From Piezodorus guildinii (lineage: Eukaryota > Arthropoda > Insecta > Hemiptera > Pentatomidae): a stretch of 64,000 nt of DNA. Below the pieces are notes generated by a model. The model had not been told where the DNA came from. It was given only the letters and a program-made list of their open reading frames with translations, and made no database searches. Every line of letters begins with the position of its first letter. The stretch's first letter is position 1. The translations under genes and the position numbers were made by a program. The DNA lies in contig CM041292.1 in the NCBI GenBank assembly GCA_023052935.1, positions 104,587,906 to 104,651,905 on the forward strand, read 5' to 3'. Of the stretch, positions 11,505 to 23,695 are shown one piece after another.

Positions 11505-11654
11505 AACCAGAATGGAGTGATTGGTCAGAGTGCAGCGTGACATGTGGCTTAGGAACTCAACACAGAAACTCACTTTGCGCCGAAGAAAACTGCATCGAAC
11601 GGAGAGAAACTAGGCCCTGTAACGCAAGACCGTGTACACGCAGGATATCACAAA
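11505..11654 (+). CDS. Exon of TSP1-EGF gene: thrombospondin type 1 repeat
   Basis: A phase 1-1 exon of 150 bases with acceptor TTTTTTTAG and donor GTAAGT. It encodes one complete group-1 TSP1 module: WSDWSECSVTCGLGTQHR, then CAEENC, RRETRPC and ARPC, with six cysteines. WSDW matches the C-mannosylation motif WxxW, and CSVTCG matches the O-fucosylation motif Cxx(S/T)CG, both typical of secreted TSP1 domains; modification itself is inferred. The module is short (about 47 residues against the usual 50-60). TSP1 repeats bind matrix, growth factors or glycans outside the cell. The exon splices in frame to the acidic exon before it and, by phase, to the EGF exon at 55841; other exons in the 44 kb between cannot be excluded. 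Confidence 0.85.
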
Positions 11655-12405
11655 GTAAGTGAAAATATAATATTCACAATTTCATGAACGATTTACCAAC
11701 TGAAGAAGATAATAAGTAAACTCAGTAAATTCCCTTTAGAACCCTATGAATAGCAATCCATTCACTCCTTTCCAAAACCAATAACTTCGTTTATCCAAAT
11801 GGTAAACTTATAACCATGCTAGCGAAACCATTAATGTTTTTCTTCCAAAACTTTACATTTTAAAGGCTGTTAAGACTGAAGGAAATAAATTAAAACATTT
11901 TAAAAATACGCCAGTATACGGATGCAGAAATATCTGCGAGATACAGCACTAGCCAAAATACTTCCTTTACAGATTGAGTAAGCCAAAGATTCATAACATT
12001 TTGAACGAAACAAACCTATACTAGAAAAATGTAAATGTATGAGGATTCTTTTTTATTTTAATATATATTTTTTTTTTAAACTAAAATGTTGTCTAATACC
12101 ACATTAAAGATCAGGTATTAGCAATTTAACATATACTTAACTACAATTAAATTATGTAGTATTATTAGCTGTAAACCTATAAGCCCAGCCTGGACAAGAA
12201 AAAAAAACGTTGCTGTTTTGATCTATTTAATGATAATTTTGATTTTATTGGTTTCTCCAGTATGAATTCAATCCCGAAATTATTTGATCATATGAAAACG
12301 TCTAAAAGTATGTGTACAAGAATTTTGAAGACCAAAATAAATTGATAGTATTTGATTTTATTAATAAAATGGGATGGAATAAAAAAAAAAAAAAAATACA
12401 TTCAT
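11655..12405. other. AT-rich intron sequence
   Basis: Nothing recognisable apart from A- and T-runs near 12060 and 12380. Confidence 0.55.
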
Positions 12406-12418
12406 CTAATTAAAAGTC

Positions 12419-12729
12419 TCCTTCTTCTTCTTCCAGTGGCGCGACAGGCCGTCTAGGCCCTGGGCCTCGCGGTGTAAACTCCTGCGAGTTTACACTCACG
12501 TTTCACGATGCATTTTTAGTAGTGTAGGGTCATCACTACCTACGACTAAATTCGTGAGTGGCCACACTTTGGTTGACGGGTCTCACATACCCGGGGGAGA
12601 GGTTGGAGTGAATCCCCATGTTTTTACATCCTTATAATACCCCCCCTCCCTCCCCCCCGGGACTGGGATTCGAACTCAGAACCTGTAGCATGAGAGACAC
12701 TCATGCTACCACTCAGCCACGGGCTCGCC
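12419..12729 (-). mobile_element. SINE family B, full-length, 13-bp target duplications
   Basis: Minus-strand copy with the tRNA-Met-like head at the high-coordinate end (B box inverted as GATTCGAACTC near 12665-12680) and the (GAA)n-type 3' tail at 12419-12434. The 13-mer ctaattaaaagtc flanks it at 12406-12418 and 12730-12742. A C-run at 12643-12658 is a local expansion. Confidence 0.9.
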
Positions 12730-12742
12730 CTAATTAAAAGTC

Positions 12743-13740
12743 ACTAAAAAAACAAAACAATTTCTTTAATTGTATTATATTCAACGCCACTTCTGTTTGA
12801 TTCGGCGAATATCTAGGAGATGTAGACAGATATTATTATTATTACTTAATTAATTAATAATCCTTAAAACCCTTGACCCGTTAACGGGTTGTTGCGCCAA
12901 CTATATATGTATGTATAATTTTTTTTATTAAAAATTTAAGCCATTTCGGTATTGTAACTTTTGAACCAGTATCATCAGTTGTGACAGGGTTTGGACTTTG
13001 GCTAATGAATTCAATCCAAGCACAATGCCTTTTATTAAAGAGATAGTAAAAAAAAAAAAAATACATAAAACTATAATTTCCTAATCTAAAATAATGGTTA
13101 ATAGGTTTGTTAAGAAAATAGTGAAATCCTTGTTTAAACTGAATTTTTAAAGAAGTAAAATACTTAATTATTACTAGTACCTTCACCTAAATGAATATTT
13201 TGGTATTCATCGGTTAGAAAACGATGAAAATCAATTAAATAGTCTCCACTGGAAAGAGTTTTTATTCAGCTTAAGTGTGATAAGAAAAGATGTGAATAAC
13301 AATTATTAAAAAAATATTTAATTTTCACTGTTTTTATCTGTCTATTTATCAAGTGAAATATTTTGTTGATGGATTGACAAAAGAAATAAGACAGTCACAA
13401 AGAATAGCCCTATGCCACGATTTAGAAAATCTCCAATAAACCATTTTCATAGTAATTTGTTTTAATGTATTTGTTGACAATTAATACAATCTACTAAAAT
13501 CTAGAGAAAAAATTATTAAACCTATAATAAACTATCATAGAATATGTACTAAATAAAAATAAATAATTTCAACTCTAAGAAGTTGTAAGTATTTTACAAA
13601 ATTAAAACAAGCACTCTATTACTTCCATCAACTTTTTTAATCTTTTTTAACACCTTTACATCTTATTAATTTCTTTAACCTTGACTTGATGGGTTTTGTC
13701 CCCATTTTCAAGAACAAAATTATTTTTAATTGAAAAACAA
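12743..13740. other. AT-rich intron sequence
   Basis: A/T-rich. A 101-residue minus-strand frame at 12881-13186 is low-complexity and has no motif. No feature is supported. Confidence 0.55.
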
Positions 13741-13741
13741 A

Positions 13742-13747
<6 letters not shown>

Positions 13748-13802
<55 letters not shown>
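13748..13802. repeat. (TA)n microsatellite
   Basis: About 55 bases of nearly pure alternating TA. Confidence 0.95.
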
Positions 13803-13805
<3 letters not shown>

Positions 13806-14284
13806 TTTTACAATTTCATAAATTAGAATTGTCATATTTTACAAGTGTTTGTAAATTTACCTTTTTTGTTAATTGCCAAGCTTAATGCTACATGACCTGC
13901 TTCCAATGTGACTATTGATAAAAATAAATAAGTACTAATGAGTATAAGGAAAAATAAAATCGTTTCTATAGTTATTATTGCAAAATGATGAATTATATAT
14001 AACTCTATAATCCTGAGACTAAAAGGACTGTTATAATTCAAAGCAGATAATTTATTGTAAATGACAAATTAATTCTAGCATGGAAATGATGAATTATGGG
14101 TCATAAATAGTGACAACATGAATTTCACTAATCCGTAGTTAATCGGAATTAAATAAACTACCAGCATAGCTTTGACAAATGGAAAACAATCCATAGCCCA
14201 ATATTGGAGCTAAAAAAATAAATGGAGTAATTATATGAAATCTGCAATGTTACAACGTGATCACGCATCATCTCTTCATTGTCT

Positions 14285-15373
14285 TTCAGTCAGCATACGA
14301 TAGCATTATTCCAAAAGAGCTTTACAAATCACTGTGCGACCTGACTGCTCTAACAAAGCTCATAAGACTTATTAGACTTACAATTCAAAATATTGAATGT
14401 GTGGTCCAGGTAAAAGGTCGAAGACTATTGGAATTTCCATCCAGAACAGGAGTAAGGCAAGAGGGTGCTCTGGTATCCCTTTTCATTAATATGACGTTAG
14501 AGAAAGCAATAAGGGACTAACAGGTTCAGGCTTCAGGTATGGAACAAATCAGTGCAGCTGTTAGCACACGCAGATGACATTGACATTATTGGGAGATCTA
14601 GGCAAGAAGTAGTTGAGGTATTCCTTGCGGGACTTGGTGTCAATGAAGCCAAAACCAAGTATATGGCATCGGATCAAACCTCGAGATCGAAAGGCACCAG
14701 CGTTTCTTTTGGGCCCTAATGGTCTTCTATATATGGTCTAGATATTGAGCAAGTCTCCGAGTCCGTTTACCTGGGATGAATTGTAACATGCAACAACGAT
14801 GCTGCTTTAAATGCTTTAAAGAGTAACTGCTGACCGCTGCTATTTTGGGCTCCGAAAGCATCTCAAGCATTGCATCAAGCAATTTGATAAGCAGGAATAC
14901 AATTTATTATATACAGAACTCTCATCCGTTCTTATTATGAATGGCTGAAGATATTAATCCTCCTCACATTTTAACGAAAAGTATATTACGTCGAATTTTC
15001 GGTGGTGTATACGAGGATAATGAAAGAAGGATGAAAAATAATCGGGAGCTGCACAATATGTATAAAGAGCAGTACATCTCATTTATTATCAGACTTGGAA
15101 GACTTAGATGGACGGGGCATATGGCCAGAATGTCTGACAATCTACCTTCCAAAAGAAGTATAACTAAGCCTTTGTACAGTCGTCGAGAATTGATATACCG
15201 CAGCTACGATGGGCAGATTGAGTAGCCCAAGATCCTAGAAGGTATTTGAAGTTCCGAAACTGGATGGCAGCGGCACAGAATAGAGAAGCATAGCGGTTCC
15301 TGTTAGAAGAAGACGGAGGAAGCATTTTATTAGCTCTACAACTCTTTCTGAGTTGTGGTGTTTATAAAAGATG
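14285..15373 (+). mobile_element. Non-LTR retrotransposon fragment (reverse transcriptase to C-terminus), decayed
   Basis: 14290-14520 encodes the RT palm start (SAYDSIIPKELYKSL, then a G-V-R-Q-E-G block equivalent to GVRQG, and MTLEKAIRD). In another frame 14557-14600 gives LLAHADDIDIIG, the YADD-type catalytic box with His for Tyr. 14941-15225 gives the C-terminal block ILRRIFGGVYEDNERR and LGRLRWTGHMARM, typical of many arthropod LINEs. Frame changes separate the pieces. It ends in a GAAGAAAAAAAAGAAG tail near 15373. The element is 5'-truncated and inactive, clade RTE/CR1-like at best. Confidence 0.85.
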
Positions 15374-17890
15374 AAGAAAAAAAAGAAGAATTATCTCTCT
15401 GTCTAAATGGCTGTTAAGACAGGATATTACCTGTCGGGTCAGCTGGTTACAAAATAAAAATAAATTCATATCATTAAATTTATTATACATATTCTTAGTT
15501 TACCAAGTGTCATTAATTTTGTTTTACAACAATAATTGATTTTTTTTTTCAAATTCAACTCCATTTCACGATAAATATTTAAATCTTTTACTTATTATTT
15601 TTTTTTAATCATGAATACTGGTATGAAAAAGTGAAGGCTTCCGAAAAACAACTGTTAAGCCTATTGATATTCTTCCTACATTTTGGAGTGCAAGTAAATG
15701 TGGGTAAAATTTTAAATTTCAGGAAAATATTTTAAAATATAGCTAAGATATTGAATAAATTTACTTCTATTTATGTGATTTTATTAGCATTAGCAGCGGC
15801 TATTTATGTCTATTTATTAGTAAACAACTGTATAAACCTTTCAGGTACGGAAATCTTTTTTTTTTTTTTTTTTGTTAGTCATTACCAAGCAACTCTCAAG
15901 ATGAATGTAACCTTCATTTTTAACACTCTTACATCTTAGATAGTTTGTAATTGTGCGTAAAATCTGAAATTTAAGGTAATTTCAGCTATTATGATCTAAA
16001 AAAGGCCGTCAGATGTTCTTAAACGAATAGAATAATCTAAAATTTACTTCAAAAAAGAACAGAAATCATAGTTTTTTAGAAAAATTACAGTAACAATATT
16101 AAAAAAAATCATCTATAGTTCATTTACGATTTATGACATCTGAAAGTATTATTTTCTATAATTATAGCAGATTATCCATTATCAACATTTATTAAAGCTA
16201 TCTAATTTCTAATACATTCAAACCAGGTTACCTGAAAATACATTTTTAGATATGTACTGAGAAGGAAAAATCTTTTAAAAAAATACTAGATGAAATATGA
16301 AATAATACATAAAACAATTTGTCTACGTTTCTTCTCGTGCAGAAAAAAATATTAATAATCTCATTTCATATAATAGCGACGCTTGTTATTTATTTCCACC
16401 CTTTTTGTCTTTCTTTTACACCCGACATAATTTAATGAACATTCTTCTTCATCTCTTTCTCGAAAGGTTTTCTTTACACAGGAGAATATTTCAAGTATTG
16501 TGTAATGAATATATTAATTATAATCTCTCTTCATACTATATCAGTATTTATTTTAAAAAGTATATTAAAAAAGTAGGAAATATTAATAATTCAAAAAAAC
16601 ATGCTTATCATTTTTATTTTCTCCACGACCTAATTTCATATTTATTGTAATAATAAATTATTTAGTTTTTTAATAATTAATTTTTTTTAATTCTAGAAAA
16701 TTATTATTGTTAATGTGAATAAATAAAAAGTCCTTCTCTTGCTGAATTATTTTTATTAAAATAAATGTTATAACTCAAATTTCCCTTTAGGAAAAGCATA
16801 TTCGTTGATTAAAGTTTTTTATATAATTAAATACATCATCTATATCTATAGTAGGAAATAATATTTATTTTAATAAATATAAATCAACAATTCCATTGCT
16901 CAAAACTCAATTGGGATAATACTCAATTGGTTAATTTTATAGATCTAATACGTTTTTCATGATAAATGACCATATCTGAATTACAATACCCTTTCAAAAC
17001 CCTTTTCCACATAGTTTTTTTCCTCGAACTTCTCATCATATTACTAAATTAATTGTAAGTAGCACACTGAATTTCCACCAAATTCAGTAAAGAATTTTCT
17101 TCAACAACTTTTTCCTTTTAATATTGAAAATTTTTAAGGAGATGAATATAACTATCCGGACTTCATTTGATGTATTTTCCAAGTAAAGCGGTAATTTGAG
17201 GTTTTATCAATTTCAATCTAAAGGGTCTAATCTATAGGTATGTTAAGTTATGATTTTATTTATCGCCCACATTCCTATTTAAAGATAAAGTTGAAAAAAG
17301 TTTAATATGTTTGACGAACCTCTGATTCCTTTAAAAACAAAAAAAAACCTTTCGATCCAGGATTTTATTAAAAGACTGTGGTCCTCTTTTAATAAACCTC
17401 TTTTAGTCCTCGCTTCTTTTCTCTTAAAAAAACATTAGCTTGCCGTTAAAGACTTGACCTGTTACTCCTGAAATAAACTTTCATTAAGCTTTCAATAAAT
17501 AAATCGGTGATTTAATAAATGTGTCTTATTCCCGGGCACATTCATTTTTTAACCTCCATCTTTTTCGTTAAACTTATGATATTTTATACATGGAATTGTT
17601 CCTAAATACCAAAATTAAATAAATAATAGTAAACTATAATTTAATACAGCATCTTTTACAATATTATTGTCATATTTTGAATACACATTAAACTAGCGAA
17701 TGGAAGTATAATTTTGCCATAATCATAAAATGAAGGTATTCTATGAAGAATCAGCTTATAAGCTATAAGGGATTATATTGCATTCGCTATTTTAGTTACA
17801 ATACATAGAATCATAATATAATATGAAGCAACTCTTTTACATGGTTCCATCCACACATGTTAAATTTAGATTAACCTAAAAATATAACAG
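15374..17890. other. AT-rich intron sequence
   Basis: About 2.5 kb of strongly A/T-rich DNA with T-runs (15541, 15857-15876) and no recognised repeat or coding signal. An 81-residue frame at 16405-16650 is low-complexity. Confidence 0.55.
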
Positions 17891-17899
17891 TAATTTTAA

Positions 17900-18547
17900 A
17901 AATTTCGAATGTTTTCAATTTATGGGGCACCTTCAGTCTTTGGTATCTCCTGGCTTGTCTTCTCCCAATACTAAAATAAGAAGGTCCCACAGCCGTTTTC
18001 CACCGGTACACAAAATTTTAGAAGTACGTAGTTGATTTCCGTTGTCAGCTGGGGAAAATCGTCCTCTGAGATGACATTCCGGACAGGAAACCGTTTTTTT
18101 CCCTCAACAGTTTGATCAGTTCAGCTTCTTAGGCGGTGCACGTTAACGAAATATACTCAGCACACTCCAGTACACCACAGCTAAGGCATAAAGGGGTCGA
18201 TTTCTATTACGAATCCAGAAGGCTTGGCTAGGAAGCCCCATGCACTGTGAGAAATCCCAATAGTCCGGGAGGACCCATTTTGCATTTAGACGAGACTGGA
18301 CAGTGGGGAAGTACTTTCCCAATGTGGAGCCTTTATGAGTTTTCTGCCATCGGTCGGTTCTACTTTTCTATAGTATACTCCCGTAGATTGATTTTCCATT
18401 TTCTGGAATTCACGTCAATTTTCATCTGAACCTAGTAGTCTTACTGAACGTTTCAACTTTAACGAGTGGCTCATTTTATCTTCTCGTACGACGAGGTACC
18501 GCTCCCTCAAGGATTACACTGCCTCATGCTTGGTGTTTAGTGGTTAA
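17900..18547. other. GC-richer segment of unknown nature
   Basis: Markedly less A/T-rich than its surroundings. It abuts a fragment of the 0.9-kb repeat. Minus-strand frames give broken peptide stretches (for example KVEPTDGRKLIKAPHW) without a domain I recognise. It may be a decayed transposon coding region. No repeat borders are seen. Confidence 0.3.
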
Positions 18548-18732
18548 CTTGTCCTTCCTCATTAGGTGGTTAACTTTTCGAATAAAAAAAATTCAAGATA
18601 CTTTAGAGGAAGAAAATTTAAAATGTAGGGGACCCTAAAACATGTATTTCCATTGAAACTTGGAATTCAAACATTTTCACGATCGCAATACTTTCCCTTA
18701 TAATATAGTTCATATATAGGTAAGTGAAAGTA
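18548..18732 (+). repeat. 0.9-kb repeat family, internally deleted fragment
   Basis: Holds TTTAGAGGAAGAAAATTTAAA fused directly to GGGACCCTAAAACATGTATT and the terminus ATATAGGTAAGTGAAAGT. About 450 bases present in longer copies are missing between these blocks. Confidence 0.8.
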
Positions 18733-18899
18733 AAACAATTATATTAACTAGTAAATTATCCTATAATTGAAGAATAAGTATGTGAAGTTTCTCAACCTCT
18801 GAGAATAATGTAAAACGTTAGAAAATGTTTTTTAAAAATATCGTTAATATTTCTAATAAATTAAATATTGAAAGAAGAGAATGTTCTAACATTTATTTA

Positions 18900-19180
18900 T
18901 ATTGAAACAATAATATTAATAGACTTACCGAACCCGAAGGTTCAATGCCGATACCACCCAACTCCGCCTGCACAGACTAATCCAATGTTCACCGTTCAAG
19001 TCCATGCCCCCGAGATCAGCATTAACGCAATCCTACCATTGACGCTTCGGCCTACCTTTCGGACGCCTACCAGTCGGTTCAGGGAAGCGAATACCAACTT
19101 TCTCGGAATCCGTTCTTCACCGAGCCCAACAACTTTACTCGCCTATTTGAGTCTCCGCGATGCTATCAACTCAATTTATA
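18900..19180. other. GC-richer segment with CAATT-repeat end, unidentified
   Basis: A 119-residue plus-strand frame crosses it, rich in Pro/Thr, with no domain recognised. The segment ends in (ATTCA)n-like sequence at 19176-19200, as LINE 3' ends often do. It could be a LINE 3' fragment. Low certainty. Confidence 0.3.
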
Positions 19181-19399
19181 TTCAATTCAATTCAATTTAT
19201 ATTGAAATACATAAAAAAAAATATTAAAGTTTGTATAAAAAAAAAACAATTTACAATACCTCTGAATTTTATATAAAATAAAACAGTGAATCTTATTTCT
19301 AAAAATTTAGTATTTCTAAATAATACTTGGTGTTAAATTAGCAGAATAATATAAATAAGTAAACGTATCTATATGTTTTATCAGCTGCTTTTCATTAAA

Positions 19400-19760
19400 A
19401 CTATCGAATCTTCGGGATCAAAGTATTCTTTCGGAAATGAAGGAATGGAGGTTATAGATGAGGAATATTTCCTAATGAATAGGCGGTTAAAATAGTTTTC
19501 AACATGGAAACGGCAGCTACTAGTTCCAAAGTCAGCATACACTAATCAGCATGCTAATTTGCAACACCGATGGTAAGCACAAACTTGTAGAAAAGTCAAC
19601 TTGCGCAACCATAGTACCAACGCTAGTCCATTATACATGAGTAGCAGAGAATGGACCTCACAAACACCAACTGAGGGACACACAAGCACTAAGGAGCCCT
19701 TAGTTCAAAACATAATTTATGACCACGCCCCATCCTCTCCAGTTTATTACATAATTTAAG
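19400..19760. other. Moderately GC-rich non-coding block
   Basis: Balanced composition without simple repeats and with stops in all frames. Either an old unique repeat or conserved non-coding DNA; undecided. Confidence 0.3.
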
Positions 19761-19989
19761 GGGATTTATCAAATCTGCTACTTCCCTTGTTTATCCTCTT
19801 AATGTCTTAGATATATTTTATTTATTCTATCCAAAGATGGACTCTTTCATTATGTACATAAACTCAAGGAGATGGTTTTCATTAATTCAGGTTTGCACTG
19901 AGGCTATGTGAAACTAATTGTTTAATTTAATCTTTTCAAGAAGAAATATAACCATAACCATAATAATTATAAGTACTATAAATCTGATG

Positions 19990-20315
19990 CACCATGTGTT
20001 GCTTTCACTTACCTCGACTGATGGAATAAATTTAGCAAGTTTTAGATAATGCTCAAAAAATACCTTTAGTTTTGTTGGAAAAGTGTGTTTCGGAATAAAT
20101 AATATAACAGTACGAAATTATTATGAACAAAAATGATCTTTGTTTATGCCCTATTCGTCACATTACATTAACTTCCACTACTTTGTATAGAAAAAATAAT
20201 ATTTTTTCTTAAATCATTAGCATTTGAACAGTATATTATACATCTATAAATATAATAATTGTAGAAAGTAATGCAGAGTGACGAAAAAGCACAACTTAAC
20301 CAACTATTGGACATT
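19990..20315 (+). repeat. 0.9-kb repeat family, 5' third
   Basis: Begins with TTTCACTTACCTCGACTG and contains the GTTTATGCCCTATTCGTCAC block. It stops before the central part. Confidence 0.75.
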
Positions 20316-20504
20316 ATATTGTTTGTTTATGCTAGTGTGGCTGAATAATGCAATAATTGTTTATTGCTCCTGTGGCCAATCTACAGTGCGATTCATTTTT
20401 TTTTTCCTTTCAAAGCTTAATTTGACTTCATATCTTTAGCGAGTACCTTATATCGCTTAGGCTCTGGACCATCATTTTCCTTCTCCTTCGAAGGAAACCA
20501 TAAA

Positions 20505-20690
20505 ATAGAAAAACCTTGATTATGCCGCTTTTCGGAGCGGACGTAAAATGGAGGTCCCGTGCCTGAGCGATGTTAAGAAATCGTTGAAGATTCTTAACCT
20601 TATGATATCTCGATAGGAAAAATTTAGGATTCCCAGTGTAGCATCTTCTGATTAGCCACAGTTGCATAAAATTAATCAATGAACGAAAAT
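20505..20690 (+). mobile_element. SINE family C, body fragment
   Basis: TATGCCGCTTTTCGGAGCGG, AAATGGAGGTCCCGTGCCTG and GTGTAGCATCTTCTGATTAG follow the order of the full copy at 2498. The tRNA head is lost and the tail is decayed. Confidence 0.75.
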
Positions 20691-21551
20691 ACTAATAACG
20701 AACATAAAGGGTATCTTAACACATTTAAAACAAAGCATGAGATACAAAAGACAAATAGATATTGGCTATCCACTATTCGCTAACAACATGCAAGACCAAT
20801 TTTAGTGGTGCAATGAAATCTGGCTAATCCATTGAACCATGAACTTCGTTCCCCAAATTTTTTTTTTTTTTTTTTTTTGAACCTGCCAATCGGGTCAATA
20901 CACCATTCCAAATAACGAGATGTCTGTCAATCAAGTTGCATTGAATAGACAATAGATTTTTTAGCTTGACATCATAGAGCGTATGTTCGTACTCTACATG
21001 TACAGACTGGTTAAAGAATACTACCTAACTCCAGAAGGTGTTTATTCATTGCATAGTGAAAACAAATAAAATCCTGATCATATGGACAAAGACGCTATTG
21101 TTCAATTCGTACCATCTTTTAAATATAAATTTCAGACCTTACCCAGTGCTATGAAAATGAAAAACAAAAATAGTTGTAATGAATTCATTATTGTATGAAG
21201 GAAATTCACAAACGGAATGGACTAATTTTACTATTTCGAAGAATATGCCTGATTTTCATATTTTAAGGACTGTTTTAATTTTTAATTTTTTTTTTTATTC
21301 TAATTTAAAGTCTTCATTCTCGTTAAAATTATTCTTAACAATTGACATATCTTGTAACTAAGATACGATTCAAAATTCAAAATGTCACCAAACAGCCAGA
21401 AGCGAGCCCCGTCGCAGATATACTTCATTTTGAAAATAATTTTAAAACATTTAAGAGCTCCGTAATTCCTTAAAATGTATGCAAGTTACAGAAAAAGGAA
21501 TAATTTAGTAACGAAAACAACTAATTAAGAATTTTAAATTAAGGGGATAAG

Positions 21552-21582
<31 letters not shown>

Positions 21583-22764
21583 CAAAATGTAATTCGGTCG
21601 AATCCCCAATTCAATTACATTTTGAATCGTATCACTAGAAGAGACTCCCATTCGCTATTCCGAAATTTTTTTTATCATCAGTCCCCTCTTCATCTAATGC
21701 AGTAAAAGATATTTCTGGTTTCTTGCTCTATTTTTCCGATTTTCAACCCCAAATCCCATGGGGCTTATAAAGAAAAAAAATCAAAATGGAATACCTCAAA
21801 GGTAGTGTACATTCTGAAATGCCTTTACTGTTGCACTATTTGTTTTAACAATATTGTTTTATTTGTTAGTTGATTACTAAACAATAAAGGAGATAAAAAA
21901 AAAAAAAAATTCAAACTGGAAGAGAACAATCATATTTTACTACATTCTAAGATAGGGATATAAGAAAGCGATGGTGAGTTACGCACGAAAAGTACTAATT
22001 TTACAATTTCGAAAAGGAAATGGAAAAGAACCACCATTTTTGACTCGATTCTCCTTTTAAAAAGACACGAATCGAAGTATTTCACTGGTGACTAGTGATT
22101 CATTATTATATGAAAGAAATTATAATAAAAATAACATTGAACAAAAGTAGATTGACCGTATAAATATGCATATTTATCTTTTTTAAGGATACTTAAGTAT
22201 GTTTCATAAGTTCTTTCAAAGTGAATATAATTAATGAATCTCAACAATATCATAATGAAAAACAATTTAGATTCCCTTATTCATTTGTTAAACGTCGATT
22301 CAATGGTTTAAATGAATTTTTCTCTTCATACTACGGAAGCAATGCAATTTAATATAAGTGGGATGCAGCGGAATTTTTTATTTGATATTAATGTGGAAAA
22401 GAGTGTCAAGAGGGAGTACTTTATTGTCGAAAAATGAAAAAAAAAAAAAAAAAAAAACCCATACATGATTCTAGATGTATTTAGTACTATTAGGGATCAC
22501 GTAAACCAAGTTAAATATTTCTGCCGTTATAATGCTGTGAAATCGTACAGCCAACCAGAATCACAAACGAAAACTATGAGAATTTTTTTAAAATATTTAT
22601 TTATTGTGATATATTACAATCTGTTTCAAAATGAACAATAGTAATAGTGATATGAGACCACATTCATACAATATACTCGTATACAGGATGAAGTCAAATT
22701 TCATAATATAGAAAATAAATAAATTCATATAAATCCAATACAATTCAAATTAATTAAAAAAATA
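20691..22764. repeat. Intron stretch with several long A/T homopolymers
   Basis: T-run near 20859-20879 and A-runs near 21551-21580, 21896-21909 and 22436-22457. Several A-runs are directly followed by TTCAAAATG-like sequence (21581, 21780, 21910). A perfect 15-bp inverted repeat (attcaaaatgtaatt) sits at 21580-21594 / 21613-21627. No coding signal. Confidence 0.6.
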
Positions 22765-23695
22765 TGGTGCGGGCAACACACGACTTTCACTTACCTCGCG
22801 GTTAGAATCAATTTTAGAATTATTCCATAAACTTAAGGTTTATGAAAACAGCTTTAATTTAATTTAAATAAAAATTGTATTAAGTTTTGTTGGAACTATA
22901 TCATTTAGATAATACTAGGGGTACTCACTACGTTTGCTATAGCATGCTATTTGTGTTATTTTGCTAAACCCTTTGAATTTCTACAGTTATTTACTGTATA
23001 AAATTGATGGGTTTAGCACAATAGCACAAATAGCATGCTATAGCAAACGTAGTGTGTACCCCTAATATAACTGTATTAAATTGTTTAGTACAATAATCAG
23101 TAATAAGTTTATGCTCTGTTTGTCACTGAACATTACTTTTTACAACTTTCTGTATAAGATAATGTTTTTTCTAAAATCTTTCTCTTTCCAACGGTATATT
23201 ATACGTATATTTTACTGATCTTAGTATATAAAAAACAAAATGTAGATCAAAAAAACATTTTGCTCTTAAGTTGGTCATCAAGTTCGTCCAACTTGTATAT
23301 GAAGACGTTATTTGTCAATGCTGATAAGATGATATGGTTAATATTTTAGCATGTACACAATTAAAGTACTTCAGAGGGAGAAAATGCCAAAATACACCAG
23401 TACAAGCCCTGTCAGACTATTTTAATCAGAATGAAATATACATGATATTAAAGCCCATTAAATTTTACATCATTATAGGGAGTTTAATCAAAATCGTTAT
23501 GGTTGTTTTTGAGTAAATCGCAAAAAGGTGCAAAATGGTAATATATAATACCACTTCTAGTCAGCTGATTTTGATGAAAAAGTTGCTGGACCATCTCGGG
23601 CGTAGAGTTCTCTTAAATATAAAATTTCAGTATCGTGAGACTTTTCCTTTCTGTGCTAGACTTACCATACACAAGCACACACAACTTTTTGCGCA
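22765..23695 (+). repeat. 0.9-kb repeat family, near-complete copy, interrupted by a palindromic MITE
   Basis: Starts TGGTGCGGGCAACACACGAC and runs through the blocks shared with copies at 33521 and 42332, up to GTGCTAGACTTACCATACAC; the last 150 bases are missing. A 149-bp palindrome at 22916-23064 is inserted within it. Confidence 0.85.
22916..23064. mobile_element. Palindromic MITE (hAT-like ends)
   Basis: TAGGGGTAC...GTACCCCTA. The two arms (about 56 bases each) are complementary with three mismatches and include CGTTTGCTATAGCATGCTAT. The TAGGGGT start and foldback form resemble hAT-type MITEs. Flanks gataatac and atataact are only loosely alike, so no clean target duplication can be claimed. 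It is absent from the same place in the copy at 33521. Confidence 0.75.

Noticed and set aside
12881..13186. 101-residue minus-strand frame
   Set aside because: Low-complexity, aromatic and Lys-rich, no motif, in A/T-rich intron.
18868..19227. 119-residue plus-strand frame as a gene
   Set aside because: No domain, no start context, Pro/Thr-rich composition, ends in a CAATT-type simple repeat; more likely old repeat DNA.
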